A DNA stretch of 64,000 nucleotides from Clostridium facile. GTDB taxonomy: Bacteria; Bacillota; Clostridia; Oscillospirales; Ruminococcaceae. Position numbers and translations under genes: made by a program. The notes below the pieces were generated by a model. That model made no database searches and was not told the DNA's origin. It worked only from the letters and a program-made list of their open reading frames with translations. The stretch is taken from the NCBI RefSeq assembly GCF_014297275.1, contig NZ_JACOQK010000001.1, positions 2,604,001 to 2,668,000 of the forward strand, read 5' to 3'. The first letter of the stretch is position 1. Each line of letters opens with the position of its first letter. Below, in pieces: positions 8,860 through 17,700 of the stretch.

Positions 8860-9738
8860 ATGGCTAAAATTAAAATTATGACGGATTCCGCTTGTGATAT
8901 TCCAAAAGAGAAAGAGCACGAACTAAATATCCGTATATTGAATTTTCCCATTACTATTGAGGAAAAAGGATACCGGGAACGGGAAGATTTTGAAACCCAA
9001 GAGTTTTATGAAGTTCTAGAAAGTTGTACGAAAATCCCTACTCATGCGCAGATTACACCAATTGAATTTGAAGAAGCTTACCAAAAATACTATGACGAAG
9101 GTTATACAGATCTAATTTATATTTCCATCAATAGTAGTGGTTCTGCTACGTATCAGAATTCGATTATGGCAAAAAATACTTTTTTTGAGGAACATCCAGA
9201 GGCAAAAGATTCTTTTCAAATTCATATTGTGGATTCTACTACCTATTCCATGGTGTATGGATATGCGGTTATAGAAGCAGCAGAAAAAGCGAAAAAAGGT
9301 GCTCCAGTAAACGAGATTATTGCGTTTGTAGAAGACTGGGTTCATTCTGCCCATGTTTATTTTGCCACCTATGATTTGAAATTTGCGAAAAAATCTGGAC
9401 GTGTTAGTGCTGTAGCAGCCTTTGTTGGGGAGTTAATGGGGCTAAAACCAATTTTAACGTTTGACCATGGCAAATCCAAAGTATTGGGTAAAGTACGTGG
9501 GGAAAAAGCGGTAATTCCAGATTTAATCAAACGCGCTAAAGCGGAGATGACCCCAAACACTCCATATTATATTTTGTCCGGGGATAAGCCGGAAAAGACA
9601 GAAGAACTGGTGAAAGAATGTAAAAAAGCACTGGGTGGGGAGCCGCAAGGCGTTTACCCAATTGGGGTTGTTATCTCGATTAACGCTGGGCCTCAGGTAG
9701 TAGCGGTTGTTGTAAAGGGCAGCCAAAATTCCAACTAA
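8860..9738 (+). CDS. DegV family fatty-acid-binding protein
   Basis: A 292-residue DegV protein. The family (FakB-like) binds a fatty acid and, with FakA kinase, presents it for phosphorylation; not all members have that role. The N-terminal TDSACDIP motif and the central INSSGSATYQNS loop, which hold the carboxylate of the lipid, are present, as is FAKKSGRVSAVAAFVGELMGLKP in the C-terminal half. TGGAGG precedes the start. It is co-transcribed with trmL; no fakA gene is near. Confidence 0.9.
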   Translation: MAKIKIMTDSACDIPKEKEHELNIRILNFPITIEEKGYREREDFETQEFYEVLESCTKIPTHAQITPIEFEEAYQKYYDEGYTDLIYISINSSGSATYQNSIMAKNTFFEEHPEAKDSFQIHIVDSTTYSMVYGYAVIEAAEKAKKGAPVNEIIAFVEDWVHSAHVYFATYDLKFAKKSGRVSAVAAFVGELMGLKPILTFDHGKSKVLGKVRGEKAVIPDLIKRAKAEMTPNTPYYILSGDKPEKTEELVKECKKALGGEPQGVYPIGVVISINAGPQVVAVVVKGSQNSN

Positions 9739-9813
9739 AATACTGTTTTTTTCGGAATTATAGTGAAACTGGATAACCGAATGGGAAAAAGGCGGAAATT
9801 TCCCGGAAACCAC

Positions 9814-9842
9814 TTGAAAAAACTGCCTTAATTGGATATAAT
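9814..9842 (+). promoter_or_regulatory. Strong sigma-A promoter of the pgk-tpiA-gpmI cluster
   Basis: TTGAAA and TATAAT at 17-base spacing, with the leader ending 87 bases later at pgk. It is the only clear promoter for the three glycolytic genes. Confidence 0.78.
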
Positions 9843-9928
9843 ATAAATTAGTTTGTTATTCTGTTAACATTCTTCCTAAACGGAAGAACAAATATTTTTG
9901 ATTTTCTAAGATTGAAAGGATGGCTAAT

Positions 9929-11140
9929 ATGACTTCTTTAAACAAAAAGACTGTTGATGACATCAATGTCGCAGGTAAAAGAGTTCTTGTTCGCTGCGAC
10001 TTTAACGTACCACTGAAAGATGGTGTGATCACTGACGAAAATAGAATCGTTGCTGCTCTGCCAACTATTAAAAAATTAATTGCGGATGGCGGTAAAGTAA
10101 TCCTTTGCTCCCATATGGGCAAACCAAAAGGCGAACCAAAACCAGAATTATCCCTGGCTCCTGTAGCAAAAAGATTGTCAGAACACTTGGGCAAAGAAGT
10201 AGTATTTGCTGCTGATGATAATGTTGTAGGTGAAAACGCAAAAGCTGCTGTTGCTGCTATGAAAGACGGCGACGTAGTATTGCTGCAAAACACTAGATAT
10301 CGCAAAGAAGAAACCAAAAATGGTGAAGAGTTCAGCAAAGAACTGGCTAGCTTGGCAGATGTATTTGTAAACGACGCTTTTGGTACCGCACACAGAGCAC
10401 ATTGTTCCACTGTTGGCGTAACTGATTATGTAAAAGAAACCGCTGTTGGTTATCTGATTGGGAAAGAACTGCAGTACCTGGGCAATGCTGTCAATGATCC
10501 AGCAAGACCATTCGTTACCATTTTGGGTGGCGCAAAAGTTGCAGATAAATTGAATGTTATTGAAAATCTGTTGAACAAAGCAGATACTTTGATTATCGGC
10601 GGCGGTATGGCATATACTTTCCTGGCTGCAAAAGGCTATGGTACAGGTACTTCCCTGTTGGATGAAGAAAAAATCGACTACTGTAAAAATATGCTGGCAA
10701 AAGCAGAAGAAAAAGGTGTTCAAATTTTACTGCCAATCGACTGCACCATTGCTGATGAATTCCCAAATCCAATTGATGCTGAAATTCCAGTAGAAGTTGT
10801 TGCAGCGGATGCAATTCCTGCTGATAAAATGAGCCTGGATATCGGTCCAAAAACAGCGGAACTGTTTGCAGAAGCTGTAAAATCTGCAAAAACAGTTGTT
10901 TGGAACGGACCAATGGGCGTATTTGAAAACCCAATCCTGGCAAAAGGTACGATCGCGGTTGCAAAAGCAATGGCTGAAACCGATGCGGTAACAGTAATCG
11001 GTGGTGGTGACTCCGCAGCAGCAGTAAACACCCTGGGCTTTGGTGATAAAATGACCCATATCTCCACTGGTGGCGGTGCTTCCCTGGAATTCCTGGAAGG
11101 AAAAGAACTGCCAGGTATCGCAGCAATCCAAGATAAATAA
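9929..11140 (+). CDS. pgk: Phosphoglycerate kinase
   Basis: A 403-residue kinase that makes ATP from 1,3-bisphosphoglycerate in glycolysis. RCDFNVPL near residue 20, the LILCSHMGKPKG loop, GAKVADK and the nucleotide-binding GGGDSAAAV are all present. An ATG at 9920 gives a frame three codons longer but overlaps the AAAGGA ribosome binding site, so 9929 is chosen. Codon use is strongly biased (CTG for Leu, GCT/GCA, GAA, AAA), unlike the flanking genes, which indicates very high expression. It is first in pgk-tpiA-gpmI; gap and eno are not here. Confidence 0.97.
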   Translation: MTSLNKKTVDDINVAGKRVLVRCDFNVPLKDGVITDENRIVAALPTIKKLIADGGKVILCSHMGKPKGEPKPELSLAPVAKRLSEHLGKEVVFAADDNVVGENAKAAVAAMKDGDVVLLQNTRYRKEETKNGEEFSKELASLADVFVNDAFGTAHRAHCSTVGVTDYVKETAVGYLIGKELQYLGNAVNDPARPFVTILGGAKVADKLNVIENLLNKADTLIIGGGMAYTFLAAKGYGTGTSLLDEEKIDYCKNMLAKAEEKGVQILLPIDCTIADEFPNPIDAEIPVEVVAADAIPADKMSLDIGPKTAELFAEAVKSAKTVVWNGPMGVFENPILAKGTIAVAKAMAETDAVTVIGGGDSAAAVNTLGFGDKMTHISTGGGASLEFLEGKELPGIAAIQDK

Positions 11141-11171
11141 TTAATTGCTGCTTTTACGATACAGTAAATAC

Positions 11172-11210
11172 AACGGCGGAGGCGAGACCCTTTCGCCTTA
11201 CGCCGTTTTT
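11172..11210 (+). terminator. Terminator between pgk and tpiA
   Basis: AACGGCG with CGCCGTT encloses an inner AGGCGA/TCGCCT stem and is followed by a T run. No new promoter is visible before tpiA, so some readthrough is expected. Confidence 0.85.
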
Positions 11211-11257
11211 AATTTATAGGAATAAAATTTTTTGACTGAATTTATGGAGGTTCTATC

Positions 11258-12028
11258 ATGAACAAAACATTACGTCAAGCAATTATTGCTGGCAACTGGA
11301 AAATGAACAAAAATCGTGCAGAAGCAAAAGAATTAATTGAAGCAATGAAACCATTGGTTGCAGACGCTAACTGTGGCGTTGTAATCTGTGTTCCTTTCAC
11401 CAACCTGGAAACCGCAATGGAACTGACCGAAGGTACCAACATCAAAGTTGGCGCTGAAAACGTTCACTTTGAAAAATCCGGCGCTTTTACTGGTGAAATT
11501 TCCGCTGATATGCTGACCGAAATGGGCGTTGAATACGTTGTAATCGGTCACAGCGAAAGAAGACAATATTTTGGTGAAACAGACCATACTGTAAACCTGA
11601 GAACAAAAGCTGCTGTTGAAGCTGGCCTGAAACCAATCGTTTGCGTTGGTGAAATGCTGGAAGACAGAGAAAACGGCATTACAGCTGAACTGGTTGCTAT
11701 GCAGGTAAAACTGGCTCTGAAAGACATCACAAAAGAACAACTGAAAAACATTGTAATCGCTTACGAACCAGTATGGGCAATCGGTACAGGAAAAACTGCT
11801 ACTGCTGACCAGGCTGCTGAAGTTTGTGGCTTAATCCGTGAAACAGTTGCTAGCATCTATGATAAAGAAGCTGCTGATGCTATGACTATCCAATACGGTG
11901 GTTCTATGAATCCAAAAAATGCTGCTGAACTGTTGGGCAAAGAAGACATTGATGGCGGTTTGATTGGTGGCGCTTCCCTGAAAGCTCCAGATTTTGCTGC
12001 TATCGTAGAAGCTGCTACAAAAGGTTAA
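11258..12028 (+). CDS. tpiA: Triosephosphate isomerase
   Basis: A 256-residue TIM-barrel enzyme that interconverts dihydroxyacetone phosphate and glyceraldehyde 3-phosphate. The catalytic residues are K15 in GNWKMN, H98 in VIGHSERR and E170 in AYEPVWAIGTG. The C-terminal GGSMNPKNAAELL phosphate loop is intact. GGAGG lies seven to eight bases before the ATG. Codon use is very biased, as in pgk. It lies between terminators on both sides, so its supply probably depends on readthrough from the pgk promoter. Confidence 0.97.
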   Translation: MNKTLRQAIIAGNWKMNKNRAEAKELIEAMKPLVADANCGVVICVPFTNLETAMELTEGTNIKVGAENVHFEKSGAFTGEISADMLTEMGVEYVVIGHSERRQYFGETDHTVNLRTKAAVEAGLKPIVCVGEMLEDRENGITAELVAMQVKLALKDITKEQLKNIVIAYEPVWAIGTGKTATADQAAEVCGLIRETVASIYDKEAADAMTIQYGGSMNPKNAAELLGKEDIDGGLIGGASLKAPDFAAIVEAATKG

Positions 12029-12057
12029 TTCTATCGTATAGATTGACAATGAAAGAG

Positions 12058-12091
12058 ACCGCTTATCATCTTTACATGATAAGCGGTTTTC
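12058..12091 (+). terminator. Terminator between tpiA and gpmI
   Basis: ACCGCTTATCAT pairs with ATGATAAGCGGT across a 6-base loop, followed by TTTTC. Confidence 0.87.
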
Positions 12092-12139
12092 ACTCTCAAA
12101 CACAATTGGAATAACACAGATGAAAGGAAGTAATGAGTT

Positions 12140-13660
12140 ATGGCAAAAAAACCTTTAGCCTTGATTATTATGGACGGTTTTGGTGATAACCCATCCGATT
12201 ACGGCAATGCGATTAAATCTGCAAAAAAACCAAATTTAGACCATTATTTAAACGAGTGCCCTCGTGTTGATATTGGTGCATCCGGTATGCTCGTTGGCCT
12301 GCCAGATGGTCAGATGGGGAACTCTGAAGTTGGCCACACCAACATTGGCGCTGGACGGATTGTATACCAGGAATTAACCAGAATTACAAAATCCATTCAG
12401 GATGGAGAGTTCTTCCAGAACGAGGCTTTAAACAAAGCAATTGAAAATTGTAAAGAAAATAATTCCTCCCTGCATTTGATGGGCTTGTTGTCCGATGGTG
12501 GCGTCCACAGCCACAACACCCATCTGTATGGTTTACTGGAACTGGCAAAAAAAGCTGGCTTGGAACAAGTATATGTTCATTGCTTTATGGATGGACGTGA
12601 CGTTCCACCTTCTTCTGGGATTGATTATGTAGCTGAACTACAAAACAAACTGGACGAAATCGGAGTTGGCAAAATTGCTACAGTAATGGGTAGATATTAT
12701 GCCATGGACCGTGATAACCGTTGGGACCGTGTGGAAAAAGCCTATGCTGCAATGGTTTACGGAGAAGGAGAAAAAGCAGAATCCGGAACACAGGCAATGG
12801 AAAACTCCTATGCGGCTGATACTACGGATGAATTTGTTCTGCCAACGGTATGTGCTGAAAATGCAACAGTAAAGGAACACGACAGTATTGTATTCTTTAA
12901 CTTCCGCCCTGACCGTGCCCGTGAAATCACTAGAACTTTTGTAGATCCAGATTTCAGCGGTTTTGAACGCAAAAAGGGAATGGTTCCAGTACACTTTGTT
13001 TGCTTTACTCAATATGATGCAACTATGCCAAATGTAGATGTTGCATTTAAGCCACAGTCTTTGGTAAATACCTTTGGGGAATATATCAGTAAAAAGGGCT
13101 TGACTCAGCTGAGAATTGCGGAAACCGAAAAATACGCCCATGTAACTTTCTTCTTTAACGGTGGCGTTGAGAAAGAATTTGAAAACGAAGACAGGGCATT
13201 GATTAAGTCCCCAGCAGTTGCAACTTATGATATGAAACCAGAAATGAGTGCCTATGAGGTAACAGATGAAGTAGTAAAACGCATTGAATCTGACAAATAT
13301 GATGTTATCATTTTAAACTATGCGAACTGTGATATGGTAGGGCACACTGGTGTATTTGACGCTGCAAAAGCAGCTGTAGAAGCAGTGGACACCTGTGTTG
13401 GCAGAACCGTTTCTGCTATCTTGGAAAAAGGCGGCGTTGCTTTGATCACTGCTGACCATGGAAATGCTGACAAAATGTATGAAGAAGATGGCTCTCCATT
13501 TACTGCTCACACCACATTCCCAGTTCCATTTGCGGTAGTAGGCATGGATTGTGAACTGCGTGAAGGCGGTAAACTGGCAGATATTGCCCCAACTATGCTG
13601 GAAATCCTTGGTTTGCCTCAACCAGCTGAAATGGATGGGCAAAGCTTAATTAAACATTAA
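12140..13660 (+). CDS. gpmI: 2,3-bisphosphoglycerate-independent phosphoglycerate mutase
   Basis: A 506-residue Mn-dependent mutase converting 3- to 2-phosphoglycerate. The N-terminal LIIMDGFGDNP metal site, the phosphorylated Ser62 in QMGNSEVGH, the GLLSDGGVHSH motif and the C-terminal TADHGNADKM metal ligands are in order. Length matches the family (about 510). AAAGGAAG is the ribosome binding site. This cofactor-independent type is usual in spore formers. It closes the pgk-tpiA-gpmI cluster. Confidence 0.97.
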   Translation: MAKKPLALIIMDGFGDNPSDYGNAIKSAKKPNLDHYLNECPRVDIGASGMLVGLPDGQMGNSEVGHTNIGAGRIVYQELTRITKSIQDGEFFQNEALNKAIENCKENNSSLHLMGLLSDGGVHSHNTHLYGLLELAKKAGLEQVYVHCFMDGRDVPPSSGIDYVAELQNKLDEIGVGKIATVMGRYYAMDRDNRWDRVEKAYAAMVYGEGEKAESGTQAMENSYAADTTDEFVLPTVCAENATVKEHDSIVFFNFRPDRAREITRTFVDPDFSGFERKKGMVPVHFVCFTQYDATMPNVDVAFKPQSLVNTFGEYISKKGLTQLRIAETEKYAHVTFFFNGGVEKEFENEDRALIKSPAVATYDMKPEMSAYEVTDEVVKRIESDKYDVIILNYANCDMVGHTGVFDAAKAAVEAVDTCVGRTVSAILEKGGVALITADHGNADKMYEEDGSPFTAHTTFPVPFAVVGMDCELREGGKLADIAPTMLEILGLPQPAEMDGQSLIKH

Positions 13661-13687
13661 TTGCGAACAAGTCGTTGTGACAATCAT

Positions 13688-13719
13688 CCCCCTCTTAGAT
13701 CTAAGAGGGGGCATTTTTT
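13688..13719 (+). terminator. Terminator after gpmI
   Basis: CCCCCTCTTAG faces CTAAGAGGGGG in a perfect palindrome, followed by CATTTTTT. Confidence 0.93.
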
Positions 13720-14126
13720 ATGGAGTCTTTCGATGTGGAAAAAACTTCTAGTTTTATTGGAAAGAAAGAGTAGCGCAACAATGGCGGGCTTTATGCGAGA
13801 CGAAAAGTAGAAGGTAATGCCAAAAATAGCTAATGAATTAGAAGCGTTTATGGGTAAGCAGTGCGTTTGATGCTAATATAATTTTTTAGTACCTTATATA
13901 GGGGTTAACCTAGTAATAGACCATTTTAGAGGCGGTACAAGCCACCAGTTGAATTGGGCGGTTGACTTGATTTTTACGATAGACAGGATCAATATTAAAA
14001 TAGTACTAATTATTCGAAATAATCAGTAAAATAAAGAATAAATATTGGAATTTAGTGATTAAAAACTTTCGTTTTTAATATGGATTTATTTTACAAAAGG
14101 GTTACAAACAAAAAATATGGTTGAAA
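13720..14126. other. Intergenic stretch, nothing recognised
   Basis: About 400 bases with no supported gene, tRNA or strong hairpin. The last part is very AT-rich, as expected upstream of a promoter. Confidence 0.55.
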
Positions 14127-14156
14127 TTTACCTAAAAAAAAGATATGATATATAAT
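14127..14156 (+). promoter_or_regulatory. Possible promoter of the VanW-family gene
   Basis: TTTACC and a perfect TATAAT are 18 bases apart, about 83 bases before the start codon. The -35 box is poor. Confidence 0.4.
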
Positions 14157-14238
14157 GTGTCGAAATAAATTTTTTATTTTAACTTCTAAATTTTGTATTA
14201 TTTATACAATATAATTCTAAATTAAGAGGTGCCTGTTT

Positions 14239-15891
14239 ATGAACTTTAGCATTGAATCAATCAAAAAGCATAAGGTTCCTGTTATAATAACAGGAATTGT
14301 GATTGTTTTATTGATTGTGGGGATTATCACAGGTGTTGTATTATACAAACAACATTTGGATAAAATTTTACCTACAAATGCCAGTCTACATGGAATTTCT
14401 TTAAGTAAATTAAACCATGAGGAACTGGAAGATGTATTACAAAACGAGATTAATCCAAAATTAGAGGAACAGAAAATACAGCTTACTTTTCAAGATAAGA
14501 CAGCTGAGATTTCATTAAAAGATTGTGGATTTTCCTATCAAGCAGACCAGGTATTTGCTGAGGCAAAAGAATACGATTTTAAAGAAAACCCAGATGGTTT
14601 TACTCCAGATATCCATTATAATGATGAAACCTTAACCCAGCTTATTACAGAATTTAAAGATAGTTCCGCTGTAGCAGTAACTCCTTATTCCTATGAACGG
14701 AAAGGAAACCAATTAGTGGTTCGTGCAGGTGCAGCAGGTTCTTCTATTGAGGTGGAGAAAGAAAAAGAAAAAATTATAACCCAAGTGAAACAGTTTGTAT
14801 TTGATCCGGTTGTTGCAGAAGGCATAGCTGTTACAGATGATACTATTGCGATTAATTTAGACCAAATCCATCAAGAAGTCTGTAAAGAAGCAAAAGATGC
14901 TACTAGCAATGTAAACAGCTCTGGTAAAATGATTTATAACCAGGAGGAAGAAGGAGTATCTTTCAATCTAGATACTGCAAAACAGATTGTAACGGACCCT
15001 TCTTCTGGGGAGTACACAATTGATTTAACTATTACTGCGCCAAAGGTAACGGTAGAACAGTTAAAACAGCAGCATGATAATGCAGCATGTCCAGATTTAT
15101 TACAAAGCTATACTACTAATTTTACGGCAACAGATAAAAATCGAAACTTTAATATTGCCAAAGCGGCAGCCACTTTAAATGGGGCAGTAGTAGCTCCTGG
15201 AGAAGTATTTTCTTTTAACGGCAGGGTTGGATATACGGATAAAGCCCATGGCTATAAACCAGCTGGAGTATATACACCAAATGGTTTAGAGGATGGCTAT
15301 GGTGGTGGCGTTTGCCAAGTATCTACAACAACTTATGTAGCGGCAGTACTGGCTAATATGGATATTACCCGCCGAAGTAATCACAGCTATACAGTAGGAT
15401 ATGTTCCTTTAGGATGGGATGCTGCTGTCAGCGATGGTGGACAGGATTTCTGTTTTAAAAATACCCGTGACCAATCCATCAAAATTGTAGCGACTACTAC
15501 CAATACATCAATTACCGTTTCTATTTATGGGACAAAATCGGATAAAGATAATTATAAAGTAGAGATGACCAAAAACGGAAAGATTACAAGCACTACCCCA
15601 TTTGGTACAAAGTACAAAGACAGGGCGGATATGCCATCTACCTATCAAAAAACCATTAGTAACGGAAAAAATGGCTGTACGGTAGAAGTAACCAAAACGG
15701 TTACCTATAATGGGGCTGTTGTTTCTACCTCTGTCATTAAAAGTACTTATAAACCAATGGATAAAGTAATAGAACGTGGAACAGGGGCAACGGAACCCGC
15801 ACAAACAACTCCTACTCCAACCCCATCAGCACCACCAGCAGAATCTACTCCACCACCAGAAACCTCATCGACCCCACAAGATGTGCAGTAA
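14239..15891 (+). CDS. VanW/G5-domain envelope protein
   Basis: A 550-residue membrane-anchored extracytoplasmic protein. One helix (about 13-35) is followed by a YoaR-like/putative peptidoglycan-binding region (about 40-280), a VanW domain (about 295-440, with FSFNGRVGYTDKAHGY and GYGGGVCQVSTTTYVAA), a G5 domain (about 435-515, YKVEMTKNGKIT through STYKPMDKVIERGTG) and a Pro/Thr/Ser-rich tail. This arrangement is common in Clostridia and is thought to act at the cell wall; the precise role is unknown, and the name VanW does not imply vancomycin resistance. It is followed after 20 bases by a small membrane protein gene. Confidence 0.88.
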   Translation: MNFSIESIKKHKVPVIITGIVIVLLIVGIITGVVLYKQHLDKILPTNASLHGISLSKLNHEELEDVLQNEINPKLEEQKIQLTFQDKTAEISLKDCGFSYQADQVFAEAKEYDFKENPDGFTPDIHYNDETLTQLITEFKDSSAVAVTPYSYERKGNQLVVRAGAAGSSIEVEKEKEKIITQVKQFVFDPVVAEGIAVTDDTIAINLDQIHQEVCKEAKDATSNVNSSGKMIYNQEEEGVSFNLDTAKQIVTDPSSGEYTIDLTITAPKVTVEQLKQQHDNAACPDLLQSYTTNFTATDKNRNFNIAKAAATLNGAVVAPGEVFSFNGRVGYTDKAHGYKPAGVYTPNGLEDGYGGGVCQVSTTTYVAAVLANMDITRRSNHSYTVGYVPLGWDAAVSDGGQDFCFKNTRDQSIKIVATTTNTSITVSIYGTKSDKDNYKVEMTKNGKITSTTPFGTKYKDRADMPSTYQKTISNGKNGCTVEVTKTVTYNGAVVSTSVIKSTYKPMDKVIERGTGATEPAQTTPTPTPSAPPAESTPPPETSSTPQDVQ

Positions 15892-15911
15892 AAATGAAAG
15901 GAGAATCAGTT

Positions 15912-16307
15912 ATGCAACCAAATTCATGGAATCAGCCGCCATATCCTCCACAGGGGCAAAATAATAATTATCCATATGGGTTTCAACCAAATGGCATGCC
16001 TCCACAAATTCCACCAGTAAAACCAGCCCCTTCTCCAGAATTTTTAGAGAAAAAAGCGTTGCAAAGCTTTACTATGGGGATTTTATCCTCTTTAGGGCTG
16101 TTCTTTCCCATTTTAGCGTTTGTGTTTGGTGCGATTGGGATTTATTCTTCTGTATACGGGATGAAATCCAACCGTAAGTTGATGGCGCAAATTAGTTTGG
16201 TCATTTGTATTGTATTTATAGTGTTGGCTTTTTGCTCAATTATTGTAAATGTTATGTCGTTATTCCAGGATACAGGTTCGGTGTCTTGGCCGGATGGTTC
16301 TCTATAA
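15912..16307 (+). CDS. Small Pro/Asn/Gln-rich membrane protein, DUF4190-like
   Basis: A 131-residue protein of unknown function. The first 45 residues are rich in Pro, Gln and Asn (QPPYPPQGQ...), followed by two transmembrane segments (about 55-80 and 90-118) separated by the short basic loop KSNRK. This layout is that of the DUF4190-type two-helix proteins. AAAGGAG at 15897-15903 points to the ATG at 15912 rather than the one at 15894, which overlaps it. It shares a transcript with the VanW-family gene and is followed by a strong terminator. Confidence 0.7.
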   Translation: MQPNSWNQPPYPPQGQNNNYPYGFQPNGMPPQIPPVKPAPSPEFLEKKALQSFTMGILSSLGLFFPILAFVFGAIGIYSSVYGMKSNRKLMAQISLVICIVFIVLAFCSIIVNVMSLFQDTGSVSWPDGSL

Positions 16308-16319
16308 TAGACGTATACG

Positions 16320-16360
16320 AAAATACCCGATTGGGCTTAACAGCTCAATCGGGTATTTTA
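16320..16360 (+). terminator. Terminator of the VanW operon
   Basis: AAAATACCCGATTGGGC pairs with GCTCAATCGGGTATTTT, one mismatch, six-base loop. Confidence 0.9.
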
Positions 16361-16670
16361 TCATTGATTAGGGAAACCAGCGGCCATACCGGTGGAGGTG
16401 CTCCGTAAAAAAGCTTTCGCTTCAAGTATCGAGCGAAGCGAGCTACTAACAAGCAATCTAGCAAGTTCATACAAGCTCGGAAAGAAGCATAAGTGCCCGT
16501 TTACGGGCGGCGGAGCAGTAGATGCAAGAGAAAGAATGTTCAGTGCGTCTTTAGATGCCCGCCAGTAAAATGCCCTTCTAGGGCTTAATCAAGCCTCCGG
16601 CTTAGCCGGAGGTCATGACTTTCAGCAAGATAAAGCAAAGAAGTGGAGAGAGCTATTAGCTGAAACATGA
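16361..16670. mobile_element. GC-rich folded noncoding island, possible IS200/IS605-derived or other non-autonomous element, or structured RNA
   Basis: About 310 bases, richer in G and C than the flanks, without a supported gene. Perfect local hairpins are GCCCG/CGGGC (16495-16508), GCCCT/AGGGC (16572-16584) and an 8-bp CCTCCGGC/GCCGGAGG (16594-16612). Longer pairings include TGCTCCG near 16399 with CGGAGCA near 16511 and CGAGCT near 16438 with AGCTCG near 16474. At the right side TCATGACTTTCAGC (16613-16626) is an imperfect inverted copy of GCTGAAACATGA (16659-16670). Dense subterminal hairpins resemble ends of IS200/IS605-type elements or palindrome-associated repeats, but no tnpA or tnpB remnant is readable. 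The minus strand has a chance open frame with no ribosome binding site. The nature call is an inference; the structure itself is plain. Confidence 0.4.
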
Positions 16671-16798
16671 CAGGTATAAACAGGTAAAAATAAAATTTAC
16701 AATAAGTTTTACTGACAATGCAGAAACTGATGACTCTTTGAGAAATTATCCAGTAGAATGGAAAATTCTATTTATATGAAAAAGGTAGATCATAAAAT

Positions 16799-16825
16799 CC
16801 CCACATAGGAAAATACCATGTGGGG
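16799..16825 (-). terminator. Terminator of nadB-nadC
   Basis: CCCCACAT and ATGTGGGG form an 8-bp stem with an 11-base loop; on the minus strand ATTTTATG follows. Confidence 0.75.
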
Positions 16826-16848
16826 TAGACTAAACTTTTGATAAGAGG

Positions 16849-17688
16849 TTATAAAGCGATTTTCATACTGATATCAAATGCTTTCACAGAATGGGTTAAA
16901 GCACCTAAAGAGATGATATCCACCCCTGTTTTGGCAACTTCAGCAATGTTTTCCAGAGTAATATTACCGGATGCCTCTAATTTTGCCCTGCCAGCGGTGA
17001 TTTCAACCGCTTTCGCCATATCAGCAGGGGACATGTTATCCAACATAATGACATCTGCTCCACAGTTCAAGGCTTCTTCCAATTCTTCAAAATTACGGGT
17101 TTCCGCCTCGATTTTTACCATATGGCCAATTTTTTCACGTAATGCTTTTACTGCGTTTGTCATAGAGCCATAGGCGTCAATATGGTTATCTTTCAACATA
17201 GCTCCATCGGAGAGATTAAAACGATGGTTTAACCCTCCTCCTACGGTTACAGCGTATTTTTGTAGAGCACGCAGTCCGGGCAGAGTTTTACGGGTGTCTG
17301 CGATGGTACAGTTGGTACCTTTGGTAAGCTGAACACATTTATTAGTCATTGTGGCAATACCGGACATGTGTTGGATTAGATTTAAAGAAGTACGTTCCCC
17401 TTTTAAAAGGGTTTTTGTTTTTCCGGTTAAGGTGAGGATGATATCGCCTTTTTCTACAGCATCCCCATCTTTTTTAAAGATTTCGTATTGAATGGAATCA
17501 TCCAGTAATTGATAAACCCGGACAGCAATATCTACACCAGCCACAACGCCGGTATCCTTCGCAACATATTTGGCGGTTGTTACAGCATCATCGCTGATCA
17601 GGTAATCGGTCGTAACATCTACATAGTTGATGTCCTCCATAATTGCCCGCTTGATAATATCGTCAATATAAAATTGTGGTAAAGACAT
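16849..17688 (-). CDS. nadC: Nicotinate-nucleotide diphosphorylase (carboxylating)
   Basis: A 279-residue quinolinate phosphoribosyltransferase, which makes nicotinate mononucleotide from quinolinate and PRPP in de novo NAD synthesis. Signature segments are ERTSLNLIQHMSGIAT, ADTRKTLPGLRALQKYAVTVGGG with the substrate-binding Arg, HRFNLSDGAMLKDNHI, and VDIISLGALTHS near the end. Length is normal. GGAGGA precedes the ATG. It follows nadB by 12 bases in one operon. nadA, often grouped with these two, is not in the window. Confidence 0.96.
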   Translation of the reverse strand: MSLPQFYIDDIIKRAIMEDINYVDVTTDYLISDDAVTTAKYVAKDTGVVAGVDIAVRVYQLLDDSIQYEIFKKDGDAVEKGDIILTLTGKTKTLLKGERTSLNLIQHMSGIATMTNKCVQLTKGTNCTIADTRKTLPGLRALQKYAVTVGGGLNHRFNLSDGAMLKDNHIDAYGSMTNAVKALREKIGHMVKIEAETRNFEELEEALNCGADVIMLDNMSPADMAKAVEITAGRAKLEASGNITLENIAEVAKTGVDIISLGALTHSVKAFDISMKIAL

Positions 17689-17700
17689 GGATTATTCCTC

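Noticed and set aside
14239..15891. Vancomycin resistance function for the VanW-domain protein
   Set aside because: The VanW domain with G5 is widespread in susceptible Clostridia; no other van gene is present.
16375..16545. Open frame on the minus strand of the folded island
   Set aside because: There is no ribosome binding site, and the peptide merely reflects the GC-rich hairpins; such frames are often annotated wrongly as hypothetical proteins.
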